A stretch of DNA of 64,000 bases from UBA2377 sp964429385. GTDB taxonomy: Bacteria > Verrucomicrobiota > Verrucomicrobiia > Opitutales > Opitutaceae. Positions 7,835 to 17,232 of the stretch are shown piece after piece. Where the stretch lies: the NCBI GenBank assembly GCA_964429385.1, contig CAYSBR010000001.1, positions 124,001-188,000 on the forward strand, in the 5' to 3' direction. The position numbers and the translations under genes are program-made. Numbering within the stretch: the first letter of the stretch is position 1; every line of letters starts with the position of its first letter. The notes under the pieces were generated by a model. The model was given only the letters and a program-made list of their open reading frames with translations. It was not told where the DNA came from and ran no database searches.

Positions 7835-9037
7835 TTACGATTGCGGGGCCAGCGTGGCGGCGACCGGGACACGATAGGCTTTGATGGCCGGGACCATGCC
7901 CCCGAGGGCGCAAAGCAGGATCAGGCCGAGCGGCGCCTGCCACAGGATGGCATGCCAGTGCATCAGATTCAGCACCACGCCGGTCTGCGCCCGGATAATC
8001 TCCGCCACACTGGCGAAAAGCACTCCATACACCCCATAGCCTGCCAGGACGCCCAGAAGCCCGATGGCCGCCGCCTCCCCGACGATGGCGCCAAAGAGCG
8101 TTCGGCGCCGGGCCCCGAGCGCCCGCAGGATGGCGAGGTCACGGCGGCGCGCACTCATCGAATTATACACACTCGCCAGCACGCTGGCAGCCGCCACCAA
8201 GGCCACCAGATAGGCCACCAGCTCCAGCACGCGGTCGAACCATGAGATCTTGTTGAAAAGCTCGGCCATGATTGCGCCCACCGGATAGGCGAAAGTCAGC
8301 CGGTTGCCCTGCCGGTTATACATCATGTCGAGCATGAAGCCCGCCGTCGGTGCCCGCAGTTGCACCAGCACCGCGCTCACGTCAGTCGCCGCGCGCGGGT
8401 CATGCCCGCTCATGGTCTGCACCCCGCTCAATGGAATCCAAAGGACGCGATCCGCTGGCGTGTTGGTCGGCGCCAGGATGCCCGTCACCGTGTAAACCTC
8501 CTCATGCAACGCGGCGGGATCGAAATTGAGTCCATGGTAGGGCTGGAAGGTATCGCCCACCTTGAGCCCGAGTCGGCGGGCGGCGAAACTGCCGACGACC
8601 GCCTCCCGCGCACCGTCGGCAAAGAGCCGTCCACCGGGCTGCACCGCAAACGCCCGGCCCGGCACATATTCCACCGCGAAAAATTCCGGGAGTGTGCCGA
8701 CGATGCGATACCCGCGCAGGTTGTCGCCCACGGCGACCGGGATGGCCGCCTTCACCGCCGGATGCCGCTTGATCGCCTCGTAGTCGGCCGCGGCGAGATT
8801 GCCCGGCGAGGCCTCCAGATGGAAAACCGCATTGAGCACGAGCTGGAGCTTCGAGCCACGCGCGCCGAGCACGGCATCAAACCCCGTATGGGCGGAAGTA
8901 AACGCGGCCTGGGCCTGCGTTTTCACCATCCACACGCAGAGCAAAAGGCCGGCGGCCAGCGCGATGCCGCCCGCCGTGATGAGGGTGGCCAGCGCATGCT
9001 GGCGTAAAGACCGGCGGATGATCAGCCAGAGCGTCAT
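7835..9037 (-). CDS. FtsX/MacB-type ABC transporter permease
   Basis: This 400-residue permease has one N-terminal membrane helix (about residues 15-37), then a large periplasmic MacB_PCD-like domain (about 40-265). Three C-terminal helices form the FtsX domain (about 270-390). The segment ASVYNSMSARRRDLAILRALGARRRTLF is the typical cytoplasmic coupling motif of this family. It overlaps the ATP-binding gene by four bases (ATGA), so the two form a translationally coupled operon. The architecture fits type VII ABC systems that move lipoproteins or small molecules across the envelope (LolE, MacB, DevC). The substrate cannot be read from the sequence. Confidence 0.9.
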   Translation of the reverse strand: MTLWLIIRRSLRQHALATLITAGGIALAAGLLLCVWMVKTQAQAAFTSAHTGFDAVLGARGSKLQLVLNAVFHLEASPGNLAAADYEAIKRHPAVKAAIPVAVGDNLRGYRIVGTLPEFFAVEYVPGRAFAVQPGGRLFADGAREAVVGSFAARRLGLKVGDTFQPYHGLNFDPAALHEEVYTVTGILAPTNTPADRVLWIPLSGVQTMSGHDPRAATDVSAVLVQLRAPTAGFMLDMMYNRQGNRLTFAYPVGAIMAELFNKISWFDRVLELVAYLVALVAAASVLASVYNSMSARRRDLAILRALGARRRTLFGAIVGEAAAIGLLGVLAGYGVYGVLFASVAEIIRAQTGVVLNLMHWHAILWQAPLGLILLCALGGMVPAIKAYRVPVAATLAPQS

Positions 9038-9708
9038 GACCGCCCTCCGGTCGCGTGGTTGATAACGGCCAGATCGATGACTTCATCAAATTGCGCCAGC
9101 ACCTGCTCATCGTGGCTCACCAGCAGCAAGGCCGCACCGTTTTCACGGCAGATCTCGCGAATAAGTGCCAGGGCCTCCGTCGCATGATGCCGGTCGAGAT
9201 TGCCCGTGGGTTCGTCGGCCAGCACCAGCGCCGGCCGGTGCGCCAGAGCCCGCGCCACCGCCACACGCTGCTGTTGCCCAGTGGAGAGCTGCCGGGGGAA
9301 ATGATCGAGGCGATGAGACAGCCCCACCCGCTTCAGCAAGCTGCGCGCCTGCGCCCGGTCGGCGCCACGCGGGCCAAAGCTCATGCCGAGCAGCACGTTT
9401 TCCAGCACCGTATAACCCTGCAGCAGGTTGAAGGTCTGGAAAATGTAGCCCAGTTTTTCCGCACGCAACCGGTCGCGCTTCGCCTCGGACAACGCGGTCA
9501 TCTCGCTGCCCCCGACCACCACCCGGCCGCTGTCCGCCGCGAGGATGCCGGCGATGAGATGGAGCAGCGTGGTCTTGCCCGAACCGCTCTCGCCCTTCAG
9601 CGCCGCCTGCGCCCCGGCGGCCAGGGTGAAATGCGCCACATCCACCACCGCCGCCTCCCGGCCTTCCGGCGTGCGAAATGATTTCTTCAGCTGGGTGATC
9701 TCAAGCAT
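9034..9708 (-). CDS. ABC transporter ATP-binding protein (LolD/MacB type)
   Basis: Start at ATG 9708 (MLEITQLKKSF), which gives a 224-residue protein of normal family length; the frame stays open upstream but without conserved sequence. Motifs seen: Walker A GESGSGKTT, Q-loop FQTFNLLQ, signature LSTGQQQRVAVARAL, Walker B ALVLADEPTG, and the H-switch SHDE. It powers the overlapping FtsX-type permease. No membrane-fusion protein is encoded nearby, so any partner must lie elsewhere. The gene is divergent from asnS, with about 140 bases between the starts. Confidence 0.92.
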   Translation of the reverse strand: MLEITQLKKSFRTPEGREAAVVDVAHFTLAAGAQAALKGESGSGKTTLLHLIAGILAADSGRVVVGGSEMTALSEAKRDRLRAEKLGYIFQTFNLLQGYTVLENVLLGMSFGPRGADRAQARSLLKRVGLSHRLDHFPRQLSTGQQQRVAVARALAHRPALVLADEPTGNLDRHHATEALALIREICRENGAALLLVSHDEQVLAQFDEVIDLAVINHATGGRS

Positions 9709-9852
9709 GGCGGCGCACGCTGCCCAGCATGCACAAATCCCCGTCAAAACAACCCCGGCTTTTCGCCCGGATTCATTATACTGCACACGCAGGGGGTGCC
9801 CGCCGTTTCCTGATTTGCCTCGGGCCCGGGCAATCGCTTCGGTGCTCGGCAA

Positions 9853-11250
9853 ATGCAACGCACTCCCGTCAAAACCGCCCTGGCCTCCTCCGCCCCGGTG
9901 GACGCCATCCTGCTGCAAGGCTGGGTCCGCACCCGGCGCGACGCCAAGGCTTTCTCCTTCGTCGAGCTCAACGACGGCTCATGCCTCAAGGGCATCCAGA
10001 TCATCGTGGACGCCACCCTCCCCGATTACACCCAAGTCGCCGAGGCCCACACCGGCGCCTCCATCGAAGTCCATGGGCGGCTCGTCGCCTCCAAGGGATC
10101 CGGGCAACAATGGGAAGTCGTCGCCGAGAAATTCACCGTGCTCGGTGAAGCCGATTCCTCCTACCCGCTTCAGAAGAAGGGCCACTCGCTTGAGTTCCTT
10201 CGCGAAATTGCCCACCTGCGGCCGCGCTCCAATCTCTTCGGCGCCGTATTTCGCGTGCGCAGCCGGCTCGCCTACGCCGTCCATCAGTTTTTCCAGGAGC
10301 GCGGCTTCCACTACGTGCACGCTCCCATCATCACGGCCAGCGACGCCGAGGGCGCGGGCGAGATGTTCCGCGTGACAACGCTCGATGTCGGTAATCCGCC
10401 CCGGGACACCGAAGGCCAGGTGGACGCCAGCCAGGATTTTTTCGGCAAAAAGACCTTCCTCACCGTCAGCGGCCAACTGGAGGCCGAGATCTTCGCGTGC
10501 GCCCTGAGCAATGTCTATACTTTCGGCCCCACCTTCCGTGCCGAAAACTCCAACACATCGCGCCACGCCGCCGAGTTCTGGATGATCGAGCCGGAAATCG
10601 CCTTCTGCGACCTGCAGGGGGATATGGATCTCGCCGAGGAATTCGTGAAATACCTCATCCGCGACATCCGCGGCCAGTGCACCGAGGACCTGGAGTTCTT
10701 CGCCAAGTTTGTGGACAAGGACCTGCTCACCCGTCTCGACTTTGTCCTCGAGAAACCCTTCGTGCGCTGCACTTACACCGAAGCGGTCGAGATCCTCGAA
10801 AAGTCCGGCAAAAACTGGGAGCATCCCGTCACCTGGGGCGCCAATCTGCAAGCCGAGCATGAGCGTTACCTCACCGAGGAGCACTTCAAATGCCCGGTGA
10901 CGGTTTACAACTATCCGCGCGCGATCAAGGCGTTCTACATGCGCAAGACCGATGGCTGCACCCCCGAGCGGCAGACCGTGGCAGCCATGGACCTGCTCGT
11001 GCCGGGCATCGGTGAAATCATCGGTGGCAGCCAGCGCGAAGAGCGGCTCGATGTGCTCCGCGAAGGCATGGCCCTGCATCAGCTCGACGAGAAGGCCTAC
11101 TGGTGGTATCTCGACCTGCGGCGCTACGGTTCAGTGCCGCACGCCGGATTCGGCCTCGGCTTCGAACGCATGTTGATGTTCGTCACCGGCGTGGCCAACA
11201 TCCGCGACGTCATTCCCTTCGCCCGCACGCCGGGATCGGCGGATTTTTAA
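9853..11250 (+). CDS. asnS: Asparagine--tRNA ligase
   Basis: Class II aminoacyl-tRNA synthetase of 465 residues, the usual length for bacterial AsnRS. An N-terminal OB-fold anticodon-binding domain (about residues 18-110, ILLQGWVRTRRDAKAFSFVEL) precedes the catalytic core. Motif 2 includes FRAENSNTSRHAAEFWMIEPE near residue 225, and motif 3 is GFGLGFERMLMFVTG near residue 432. It charges tRNA-Asn with asparagine in the cytoplasm. The GEIIGGSQREERLD segment and the VSGQLEAE segment are typical of AsnRS rather than AspRS. The start lacks a Shine-Dalgarno sequence. Confidence 0.96.
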   Translation: MQRTPVKTALASSAPVDAILLQGWVRTRRDAKAFSFVELNDGSCLKGIQIIVDATLPDYTQVAEAHTGASIEVHGRLVASKGSGQQWEVVAEKFTVLGEADSSYPLQKKGHSLEFLREIAHLRPRSNLFGAVFRVRSRLAYAVHQFFQERGFHYVHAPIITASDAEGAGEMFRVTTLDVGNPPRDTEGQVDASQDFFGKKTFLTVSGQLEAEIFACALSNVYTFGPTFRAENSNTSRHAAEFWMIEPEIAFCDLQGDMDLAEEFVKYLIRDIRGQCTEDLEFFAKFVDKDLLTRLDFVLEKPFVRCTYTEAVEILEKSGKNWEHPVTWGANLQAEHERYLTEEHFKCPVTVYNYPRAIKAFYMRKTDGCTPERQTVAAMDLLVPGIGEIIGGSQREERLDVLREGMALHQLDEKAYWWYLDLRRYGSVPHAGFGLGFERMLMFVTGVANIRDVIPFARTPGSADF

Positions 11251-11255
11251 ACCGA

Positions 11256-11321
11256 CTGCGAAGGGGGAATCGCCGCCTTCGCAGAGTGACTTCGACACAG
11301 GGCCGGCAGAAATGCCGGCCC
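11256..11321. terminator. Two hairpins between convergent genes
   Basis: The first hairpin (11256-11284) has a 9-bp stem CTGCGAAGG/CCTTCGCAG. The second (11300-11321) has a 9-bp stem GGGCCGGCA/TGCCGGCCC closed by a GAAA tetraloop. Neither is followed by a T run, so they are transcription or decay barriers, or REP-like units, rather than classical terminators. They lie between convergent asnS and the three-repeat protein gene. Confidence 0.5.
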
Positions 11322-11331
11322 ACCGGCCCAC

Positions 11332-12891
11332 TTATTCCTGCGCCGGTTTCTTCGTCGTCCGGCGCTTGGGTTTTTCCGCCTGCTCGCTTTCGGCAGGAAA
11401 CTTGGAGGCTTTCGCGTTGAGCCAGAGCTGGCCCTTGGCGTTCCGGTTGAACCAGAAGATGTCGCCGGCATGCTCGACAAACACGGGCTTCTCCCGCGCT
11501 TTCTCCGGCACTTTGAGACCAAGGCCAACCAACGTCGCGACAAAGGTTTCCTCCGGGCGGGCCAGTTCACCGGCGAGCTGGCCGACTTCGCCCGCCACGC
11601 CGCCTGTCCGGGTGGGCTTGAGCAAGAGCTTCACCGCGGGGAACACGGCTGCGGGGCTCTGGGCCGCCGCCATCTGCTCCGCCGACGCAACGGTTTCGCT
11701 CGCAGGCGACTCAGCGGAAGCCGCCGGTTCCGGTGCAACCACCGACTCCGCCTCCTCCTTGCCGGCTTTTTTATCGCGGCCATTGATCCACACACCACCG
11801 CGCTGATCCTTGTTCAGCCACCAAGCCTGGTCGCCAAATTCGACATAAACCGGAGCATCGCCCGCTTTTTCCGGCACCACCAGACCGAGCTCGCCAAAGG
11901 ACGACAGCAATTCGGCCTCATTTGTCCGCAGCGCACGGGCGAGAAAGCTCACGCTGCCCGAGCCCCCGGGGCCACGACGATTTCGGCGCATGTGGGGCCG
12001 CAGCTTGTCCAGCAACTCCGCGCCCGCCGGCAACGGCGCGGGCGGCGTCTGGGCCTTTTCCGGCTTGGCCGCCTGCTTGGGGGATTGTTTGGGAGCCTGC
12101 GGAGCGGCGGCCGGGGCCGCTGTTTCCGGGCGGGTTTCCTGCTCGGGCTGCTCCGCCGGTTCCTCTGCCGCCACCTTGGTGCCTTGCACGACCCGGAAGA
12201 CCGGACGCGGCTTCTCGCGGGTGTTGATCCAGACCTCACCGCGGCGGTTGATGTTCACCCAGTAGAGATCGCCATCGTATTCGATATAAACCGGCTTCGC
12301 ATTCTCATCCGCAGGAATCTGAAAACCGCACTCGACCAAGGCGCCCTTGATGTCCTCCTCGGTGAGACCCCACTTCTTGGCGAGATAATCCACCCCGGCC
12401 GAAGTGCCGGGCCCGCGCTGGTTGCGGCGCATGTGCGGCTTGAGCGCGTCGAAGAACGTCGGCAGCTCATCTTCACTCGTCAGCTTGTCCCATTCGTCCT
12501 CATCGTCCGCCGCATCAGGATCGGCATCACGCGAGGTGTCCACCGGACGGCGGTAGCCGTCATCCGGCGCGGCCTTTTCCTCCAGGTAGCCCAATGCCGG
12601 CTCCTCGGTCGGCGCGCCCACGGTCGCCGCCTTGAATTTGGCCTCGAACTCGGCCCGCACCTTGTCGGCTTCCGCCTTGGCGGCCGCAGCAGCAGCATCC
12701 TGCAGGGACCAGTCGCGCTGGGTTGAGCGACGCGCCAGCCCGGTGAAGGAGAGCGAATTGTCGGACTGCGTTTGAAAATGGATGATCTCCCACTCCTCGC
12801 GGCCGAGGTCGTTGAGGAACTTTTCCATCAGGGCCGGGGTGGCGAAACCGCCTTTGCCGCTGGTGATGACCTTATATTCCCAAAGTGACAT
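11332..12891 (-). CDS. Three-repeat hypothetical protein with DUF4177-like N-terminus
   Basis: A 519-residue soluble protein with no signal peptide. Residues 1-60 (MSLWEYKVITSGKG, LNDLGREEWEII) resemble the small DUF4177-type fold. An Ala-rich helix and acidic linker follow. The same unnamed domain of about 80 residues then occurs three times, at about 143-227, 292-374 and 418-497. Shared features are L-K/R-PHMRRNRRGPG, a helical middle, a P-V-Y/F-V/I-E strand, and a closing G-x-V/L-W-I/L-N. The third copy has lost the basic RRNRRGPG motif. Pro/Ala/Glu/Lys-rich linkers join the copies and the tail is basic. The helical part resembles a winged-helix arrangement, so nucleic-acid binding is possible but unproven. 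The function is unknown. Confidence 0.8.
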   Translation of the reverse strand: MSLWEYKVITSGKGGFATPALMEKFLNDLGREEWEIIHFQTQSDNSLSFTGLARRSTQRDWSLQDAAAAAAKAEADKVRAEFEAKFKAATVGAPTEEPALGYLEEKAAPDDGYRRPVDTSRDADPDAADDEDEWDKLTSEDELPTFFDALKPHMRRNQRGPGTSAGVDYLAKKWGLTEEDIKGALVECGFQIPADENAKPVYIEYDGDLYWVNINRRGEVWINTREKPRPVFRVVQGTKVAAEEPAEQPEQETRPETAAPAAAPQAPKQSPKQAAKPEKAQTPPAPLPAGAELLDKLRPHMRRNRRGPGGSGSVSFLARALRTNEAELLSSFGELGLVVPEKAGDAPVYVEFGDQAWWLNKDQRGGVWINGRDKKAGKEEAESVVAPEPAASAESPASETVASAEQMAAAQSPAAVFPAVKLLLKPTRTGGVAGEVGQLAGELARPEETFVATLVGLGLKVPEKAREKPVFVEHAGDIFWFNRNAKGQLWLNAKASKFPAESEQAEKPKRRTTKKPAQE

Positions 12892-12973
12892 GGATTGCAG
12901 GTAAGTAAAAAGTGATGGGCTTCAGCCATCCCAGATGCGCCGCCGGCTGCCGAGCCTTTTCTCTGGCCGAGTT

Positions 12974-14077
12974 TTACCGGGTGACCGCCGCCAGAAAATG
13001 GGCCACCGCCCGGGTTGTCAGCCGGCCGCCCGGCCCCCAGCGGGTGTATTCGCAGGCATGGACGCCCCACGGCAGCTCCAGGAACAGATGGGCAATCCCC
13101 GCCTCCCGCAACCGGGCGGCCAGCCGCTGGCTGTGCCGCACCCAGACCAGACCGTCGAGGGTGCCATGCACCAGCAACGTAGGCGGGGTAGTTTGCGGAG
13201 AAACCCGCAGCTGGCCGCTGGCCGTATCGTAAATTTCCTCCCGCCCCTCGGGCGGGCCGCCGAGAAACTGGCGCATAAGGTTGAGGGAATTGAGCGCGTC
13301 GTCCTCGCGCGATACCGACCAGGCAAACCGCATGTCATGCGGTGCATAGAAGGCAATCACCCCTCGCACCGCGGGATCTCCAGCGTAACCCACCGCCGTG
13401 GCAATCTGCCCGCCGGCGGATCGGCCCATCAGCACAAACTTTCCCGGATCAATCCCCAGCTGGCCGGCGGCCCCCTTGAGCCAGGCCAGCGCGGCGAGCG
13501 TATCTTCTCCCTGCGCCGGCCAGCGGTTCACAGGGGCCAACCGGTAGGAAATCGCCGCGACCGCATAACCCATCCGCGCCAGCCGGTGATTGAAATGCCC
13601 CAGCTGCGCACGGTCGCCGCCATCCCACCCGCCGCCATGCAACATCACGATGCAGGGGACGGGCCGGCCATCGGCCCGGCTCACGGGATAAAAATCCAGC
13701 GCCAGACCCGGCGCAAACCCATGGGTTGTCACCCCTCGGTTTTTCACCGCTTCCCCTTCCGCCCCGGGCCCGAAAGCCCGCACCAGCCGGGCCTCCAGTC
13801 GCCGCCCCGCCCACCAGCCGCGAAGGACGGGCGACATCAGCAATAGGACCGCCGGAAGAGCCGCCGCCAAAGTCACGCCCGCCAGCACAGGAGCGACTGC
13901 CCGCTGATTCCAAGCCAGCCAGCCCAGCAGCAGAGGAGCCCCTGCGATCAGCCAGCCCAACTCCCCTGCCAGCAACGCCAGCCGCCAATTTATCCGCGCA
14001 GGCGCGCGCACCACGGTCAGCAATCCCAGGGCGCAACAGCCACACGCCAGCACTGGCGGCAAAAGTTTCCACAGCAT
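12974..14077 (-). CDS. Membrane-anchored alpha/beta-hydrolase (esterase/acetyl-hydrolase type)
   Basis: A 367-residue protein with about three N-terminal membrane helices (residues 5-90) and an alpha/beta-hydrolase domain (about 110-365). HGGGW is the oxyanion motif, GRSAGG carries the nucleophile Ser, and HGTLDGLV probably supplies the Asp. The His is probably in the WGVHACEY segment. Hormone-sensitive-lipase/carboxylesterase-like enzymes of this type deacylate small esters. The membrane anchor is unusual for the family. It follows the three-repeat gene on the same strand at a distance of about 80 bases, so it is not clearly in its operon. Confidence 0.85.
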   Translation of the reverse strand: MLWKLLPPVLACGCCALGLLTVVRAPARINWRLALLAGELGWLIAGAPLLLGWLAWNQRAVAPVLAGVTLAAALPAVLLLMSPVLRGWWAGRRLEARLVRAFGPGAEGEAVKNRGVTTHGFAPGLALDFYPVSRADGRPVPCIVMLHGGGWDGGDRAQLGHFNHRLARMGYAVAAISYRLAPVNRWPAQGEDTLAALAWLKGAAGQLGIDPGKFVLMGRSAGGQIATAVGYAGDPAVRGVIAFYAPHDMRFAWSVSREDDALNSLNLMRQFLGGPPEGREEIYDTASGQLRVSPQTTPPTLLVHGTLDGLVWVRHSQRLAARLREAGIAHLFLELPWGVHACEYTRWGPGGRLTTRAVAHFLAAVTR

Positions 14078-14158
14078 GCCACTGCCTAGGCCCCCGCCCG
14101 CCCCGGGGACAAAACATTTTCGGCGTGTGGCCGGCCGTCATCATGGTTTGCTGCCGGG

Positions 14159-14857
14159 ATGCGCCGGCTCGACCAACTCCTCGCCAATCTCGGCTATTGC
14201 AGCCGCCGTGAAGCCCGTGACTGGGTGAATGCCGGCCGGGTCAGCCTCAAGGGAGTCCCTGCGCGCGACTCCGCGCAGAAGGCCGATCCCGCCACCGTGC
14301 AGGTGGACGGAGAGCCGCTCGATCACCCCGAGGGCCTGCTGCTGTTGTTGCACAAACCCGCCGGCCTCGTCTGCTCCCACGACGAGCGGGAAGGCCCCAA
14401 TGTCTATGCCCTCCTGCCCCCGCGCTGGCGGCAGCGCAACCCGCTGGTGACGAGCATCGGCCGCCTCGACAAGGAGACCACCGGCCTGCTGCTGCTGACC
14501 GACCAGAGCCCGCTCGTCCACCGGCTGACCTCGCCCAAGCACAAGGTGCCGAAACTCTATCGCGCCACCGTGGACCGCGACCTCACGCCGGACCTCATCG
14601 CCCTCTTCGCCGCCGGCACGTTGCAACTCGACGGGGAAAAGGAACCCTGCCGTCCGGCGGAGCTGAAAATCCTGGCACCGCGCGAGGCGGAGCTGATCCT
14701 GACCGAGGGCAAATATCATCAGGTGCGCCGTATGTTCGCCACCACCGGTCGCACCGTGCTCACCCTGCACCGCGCCTCCTTTGGCGCCCTCGATCTCGGA
14801 AATCTGCCCGCCGGGCAGTGGCGCGAATTGCCGTTGGACACATTCCCTTCCGCGTAA
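14159..14857 (+). CDS. rsuA: RsuA/RluB-family rRNA pseudouridine synthase
   Basis: A 232-residue protein. An S4 RNA-binding domain at the N-terminus (MRRLDQLLANLGYCSRREAR to about residue 60) is followed by the synthase domain. The catalytic Asp sits in GRLDKETTGLLLLT (near residue 103), and the C-terminal GKYHQVRRMFATTGRTVLTLHR segment is typical of the family. It converts a uridine in ribosomal RNA to pseudouridine. Length and the single S4 domain favour RsuA (16S U516 type) over the RluB/RluF subgroups, but the exact site cannot be fixed from sequence alone. Confidence 0.88.
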   Translation: MRRLDQLLANLGYCSRREARDWVNAGRVSLKGVPARDSAQKADPATVQVDGEPLDHPEGLLLLLHKPAGLVCSHDEREGPNVYALLPPRWRQRNPLVTSIGRLDKETTGLLLLTDQSPLVHRLTSPKHKVPKLYRATVDRDLTPDLIALFAAGTLQLDGEKEPCRPAELKILAPREAELILTEGKYHQVRRMFATTGRTVLTLHRASFGALDLGNLPAGQWRELPLDTFPSA

Positions 14858-14923
14858 GAAACGCGCACCCCAAGCCGGATTTCTACTCGCTACCCACTCT
14901 TCACTCCCCGCTACTCACTCCCC

Positions 14924-15232
14924 ATGTACGATCTTCCTCTCACCGGCGCCCAGCGGACTTATCTGCGCGGTCTCGGCCAGACCCTCGACCCGGCCTTGAA
15001 GCTGGGCAAAGGCGGCCTGACCCCGGCCTTCTTCGCCGAGCTGCAAAAGCTGCTCCGCAGTCACGAGCTGGTGAAACTGCGCTTCCTCGGCGCGGATCGC
15101 GATGAGCGCGCCGCCGCGTGTGAACGCATCGCCGATGAGGGGCGCTGCCTCTGCGTCGGCGCCGTCGGGCACACCGCCCTCTTTTACCGCCAGCACCCCG
15201 ATCCGGCCGCCCGCCAGATCACGCTGAAGTAA
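14924..15232 (+). CDS. yhbY: YhbY/CRM-domain RNA-binding protein
   Basis: A 102-residue single-domain protein with the CRM motif LGKGGLTPAFFAEL, and RFLGADRDERAA plus GAVGHTALFYRQ further on. It matches YhbY in length and layout. YhbY-type proteins bind pre-50S ribosomal RNA. The gene follows the rRNA pseudouridine synthase on the same strand with a gap of about 66 bases, consistent with a shared role in ribosome assembly. Confidence 0.9.
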   Translation: MYDLPLTGAQRTYLRGLGQTLDPALKLGKGGLTPAFFAELQKLLRSHELVKLRFLGADRDERAAACERIADEGRCLCVGAVGHTALFYRQHPDPAARQITLK

Positions 15233-15247
15233 AAGTCCGCCAAACAA

Positions 15248-15289
15248 ACAGGCCAGCGGCCCCGGAGTCGCCTCCGCGCGCTGGCCTGT
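15248..15289. terminator. Hairpin between convergent yhbY and PQQ-propeller gene
   Basis: An 11-bp perfect stem (ACAGGCCAGCG / CGCTGGCCTGT) with a 20-base GC-rich loop lies between the two convergent stop codons. It has no T run, so its terminator role is likely from position only. Confidence 0.5.
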
Positions 15290-15323
15290 CGTTGGCCTGA
15301 CCGGACCGGGTCGATACGCCCGC

Positions 15324-17111
15324 TCAGAATTCGTAGGCTTCGATCTGGCCGCGACCCTTGAAGTAGAAGATGCGGCCAGCCTCCTCATCGGCGATGTAGT
15401 GGGGTTCACGGGCATCCAGTGCCAGTTCGCGGTCGGTCTCCCCGCTGGCGAGGTTCACGCCCACGAGGCCGAGGCCTCGACCTTTGCCCTCCAGCCGGGT
15501 GACGATGTAGGTGTAGTGGCCGGCATTCCTGGAGCCGCCGATCTTCCGGGCCCGCGCCTCGGTGTAGCGGTTGTAGTTGTCGAGCGCACCCTGGATATTC
15601 TGCATGCCCTGCTGTCCGCCGGAGGACAGGACTCCACCGTGCTGCGCGACCTGGGCGTTACCTTGGACGGAGGCGGCCAGGGTCACGGCGAACATGGCCA
15701 TGGTGGCGAAGGCGTCGCTCGGCGCCGCGTAATAGAGGGACCACTTCTGGTCCTGACCGATCGGGTCAAAGCCCAGCAGGTGCTGCTTGCCCTGCACGAC
15801 GATGTGCCCGTCCTGCCGCGTGATGGCCACCGGCACGTCGAGACGCGCCCGACTGGAGGAGCGCATGGCCTTCACGGTGCCCATGACGCCGCCGGTGAGG
15901 CCGATGCCAATCTTGGCGATGTCGCCGCCACCCATGCGGCGCTTGAATTCGATCGGCACCCGGAATGTCTCCGTAACCGTCGCCCCCGTGCTCAGGCCGA
16001 CGAGTTCCTTGCCGTCGGCAAACATCACCGCGCCGGCCTCCGGCAGGGGCATCAGGTTGGTGAGACCGCCCTCGATTTTTTTGTCCTGATAGAGGGGCTT
16101 GCCATCGGCGGCGGAGACCACGACCACGCCCAGCGGCTCCTTGAGGACGACGGTCTTTCCATTGGAGAAATTGCCGCCGTAGCGGGCGAAGATCTTGTCA
16201 CCGATGACCTCGATCTGGGTGACGACCGCATTGTCGCGGGCCCGGAAGAGACCGGCGTATTCGGAGATGCGATCGCTTTTCCAGAGTGAGGCGCCGGTGT
16301 GCTTGTTGATGGCCATGATGCTGCCGCCGCCCGCGCCATACAGGGTGTCGCCCACGATGCGCAACGGGGCATAGGTGCGCTTCAGATTCTTGTCGCCCGG
16401 AGGAAACTCCGCGCTCCACTTGATGGCGCCGGTGTTGAGGTCGATCGCCTGCACGCCGAGATAGCCGAGGTAGAGCGTGTCGCCATCGAGCACCGGATCA
16501 TGGTAACCGGAAAGGTCCATGCGCGGCACAAACTTGCCGGAGTTGTCGGCCATGTGCAGCGGAATGCCGTTGGCCTTGGCGATCTGGGAGGCCCACTTGC
16601 GCTCGCCGGTGGCGAGGTCGTGCGCAAAGAGGAAGGTGCCGTTCTCCTGCCCCTTGCCATCTTTCCACGTGGTCATCACGAGAATGGCCAGGCCCTTCTC
16701 CGGCACCGGAATCGTGCCGAGATACTGCCCGGTGGCCTCCGGAGCGGTCCACTCCACCTCGCCCGTGAGATAGTCGATGAGCGTAAACGTGGACTTGGAA
16801 CTGGCCATGCCGGAAAACTGGTTGCAGAGCAGAAACGGCGTGCCGGGGATCTCGCGCGCGTTCATCGCCGTGCTCTTTTTGAAATTCGTGTTCTTCCAAA
16901 GCTCCATGCCCGTCTCCGGGTCGAGGCAGTGGATGGCAGAATCGGTGCCGACCAGCAGCAGGCCGAGCGCAGTGAGGTTCTCCCACTGGATTTTCTCACC
17001 GACCGAGGCGGTCCAGACCGGCTTGGTCGGGGAAGCGTGTGCCGTGACGGCAAGGGAAAGCAGCAGGCCGAAAAGCAGGCTGCGGGGGAAGCGAAGCAGG
17101 ATGGCAGGCAT
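15324..17111 (-). CDS. Exported PQQ-like beta-propeller protein
   Basis: The start at ATG 17111 gives a signal peptide (MPAILLRFPRSLLFGLLLSLAVTAHA); an in-frame ATG at 17156 adds 15 residues that do not fit. The mature part of about 570 residues carries repeated propeller blades: TDSAIHCLDPETGMELWKN, ATGERKWAS, LYLGYLGVQAIDLNTGAIKW and INKHTGASLWKS. No catalytic residues of PQQ dehydrogenases are evident, so it is probably a binding or scaffold propeller rather than an alcohol dehydrogenase. It diverges from the GYF-domain membrane-protein gene with about 120 bases between. Confidence 0.82.
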   Translation of the reverse strand: MPAILLRFPRSLLFGLLLSLAVTAHASPTKPVWTASVGEKIQWENLTALGLLLVGTDSAIHCLDPETGMELWKNTNFKKSTAMNAREIPGTPFLLCNQFSGMASSKSTFTLIDYLTGEVEWTAPEATGQYLGTIPVPEKGLAILVMTTWKDGKGQENGTFLFAHDLATGERKWASQIAKANGIPLHMADNSGKFVPRMDLSGYHDPVLDGDTLYLGYLGVQAIDLNTGAIKWSAEFPPGDKNLKRTYAPLRIVGDTLYGAGGGSIMAINKHTGASLWKSDRISEYAGLFRARDNAVVTQIEVIGDKIFARYGGNFSNGKTVVLKEPLGVVVVSAADGKPLYQDKKIEGGLTNLMPLPEAGAVMFADGKELVGLSTGATVTETFRVPIEFKRRMGGGDIAKIGIGLTGGVMGTVKAMRSSSRARLDVPVAITRQDGHIVVQGKQHLLGFDPIGQDQKWSLYYAAPSDAFATMAMFAVTLAASVQGNAQVAQHGGVLSSGGQQGMQNIQGALDNYNRYTEARARKIGGSRNAGHYTYIVTRLEGKGRGLGLVGVNLASGETDRELALDAREPHYIADEEAGRIFYFKGRGQIEAYEF

Positions 17112-17232
17112 GGTCGCCGATTCTATCGCAGCACCCACCCACCGACCAATACGCAATCATACGTAGTACCGCTATATGCCAATGGGGAGGAGGATTGACG
17201 CTTACCGGACGACACCTATTTCTGGCGTCACT

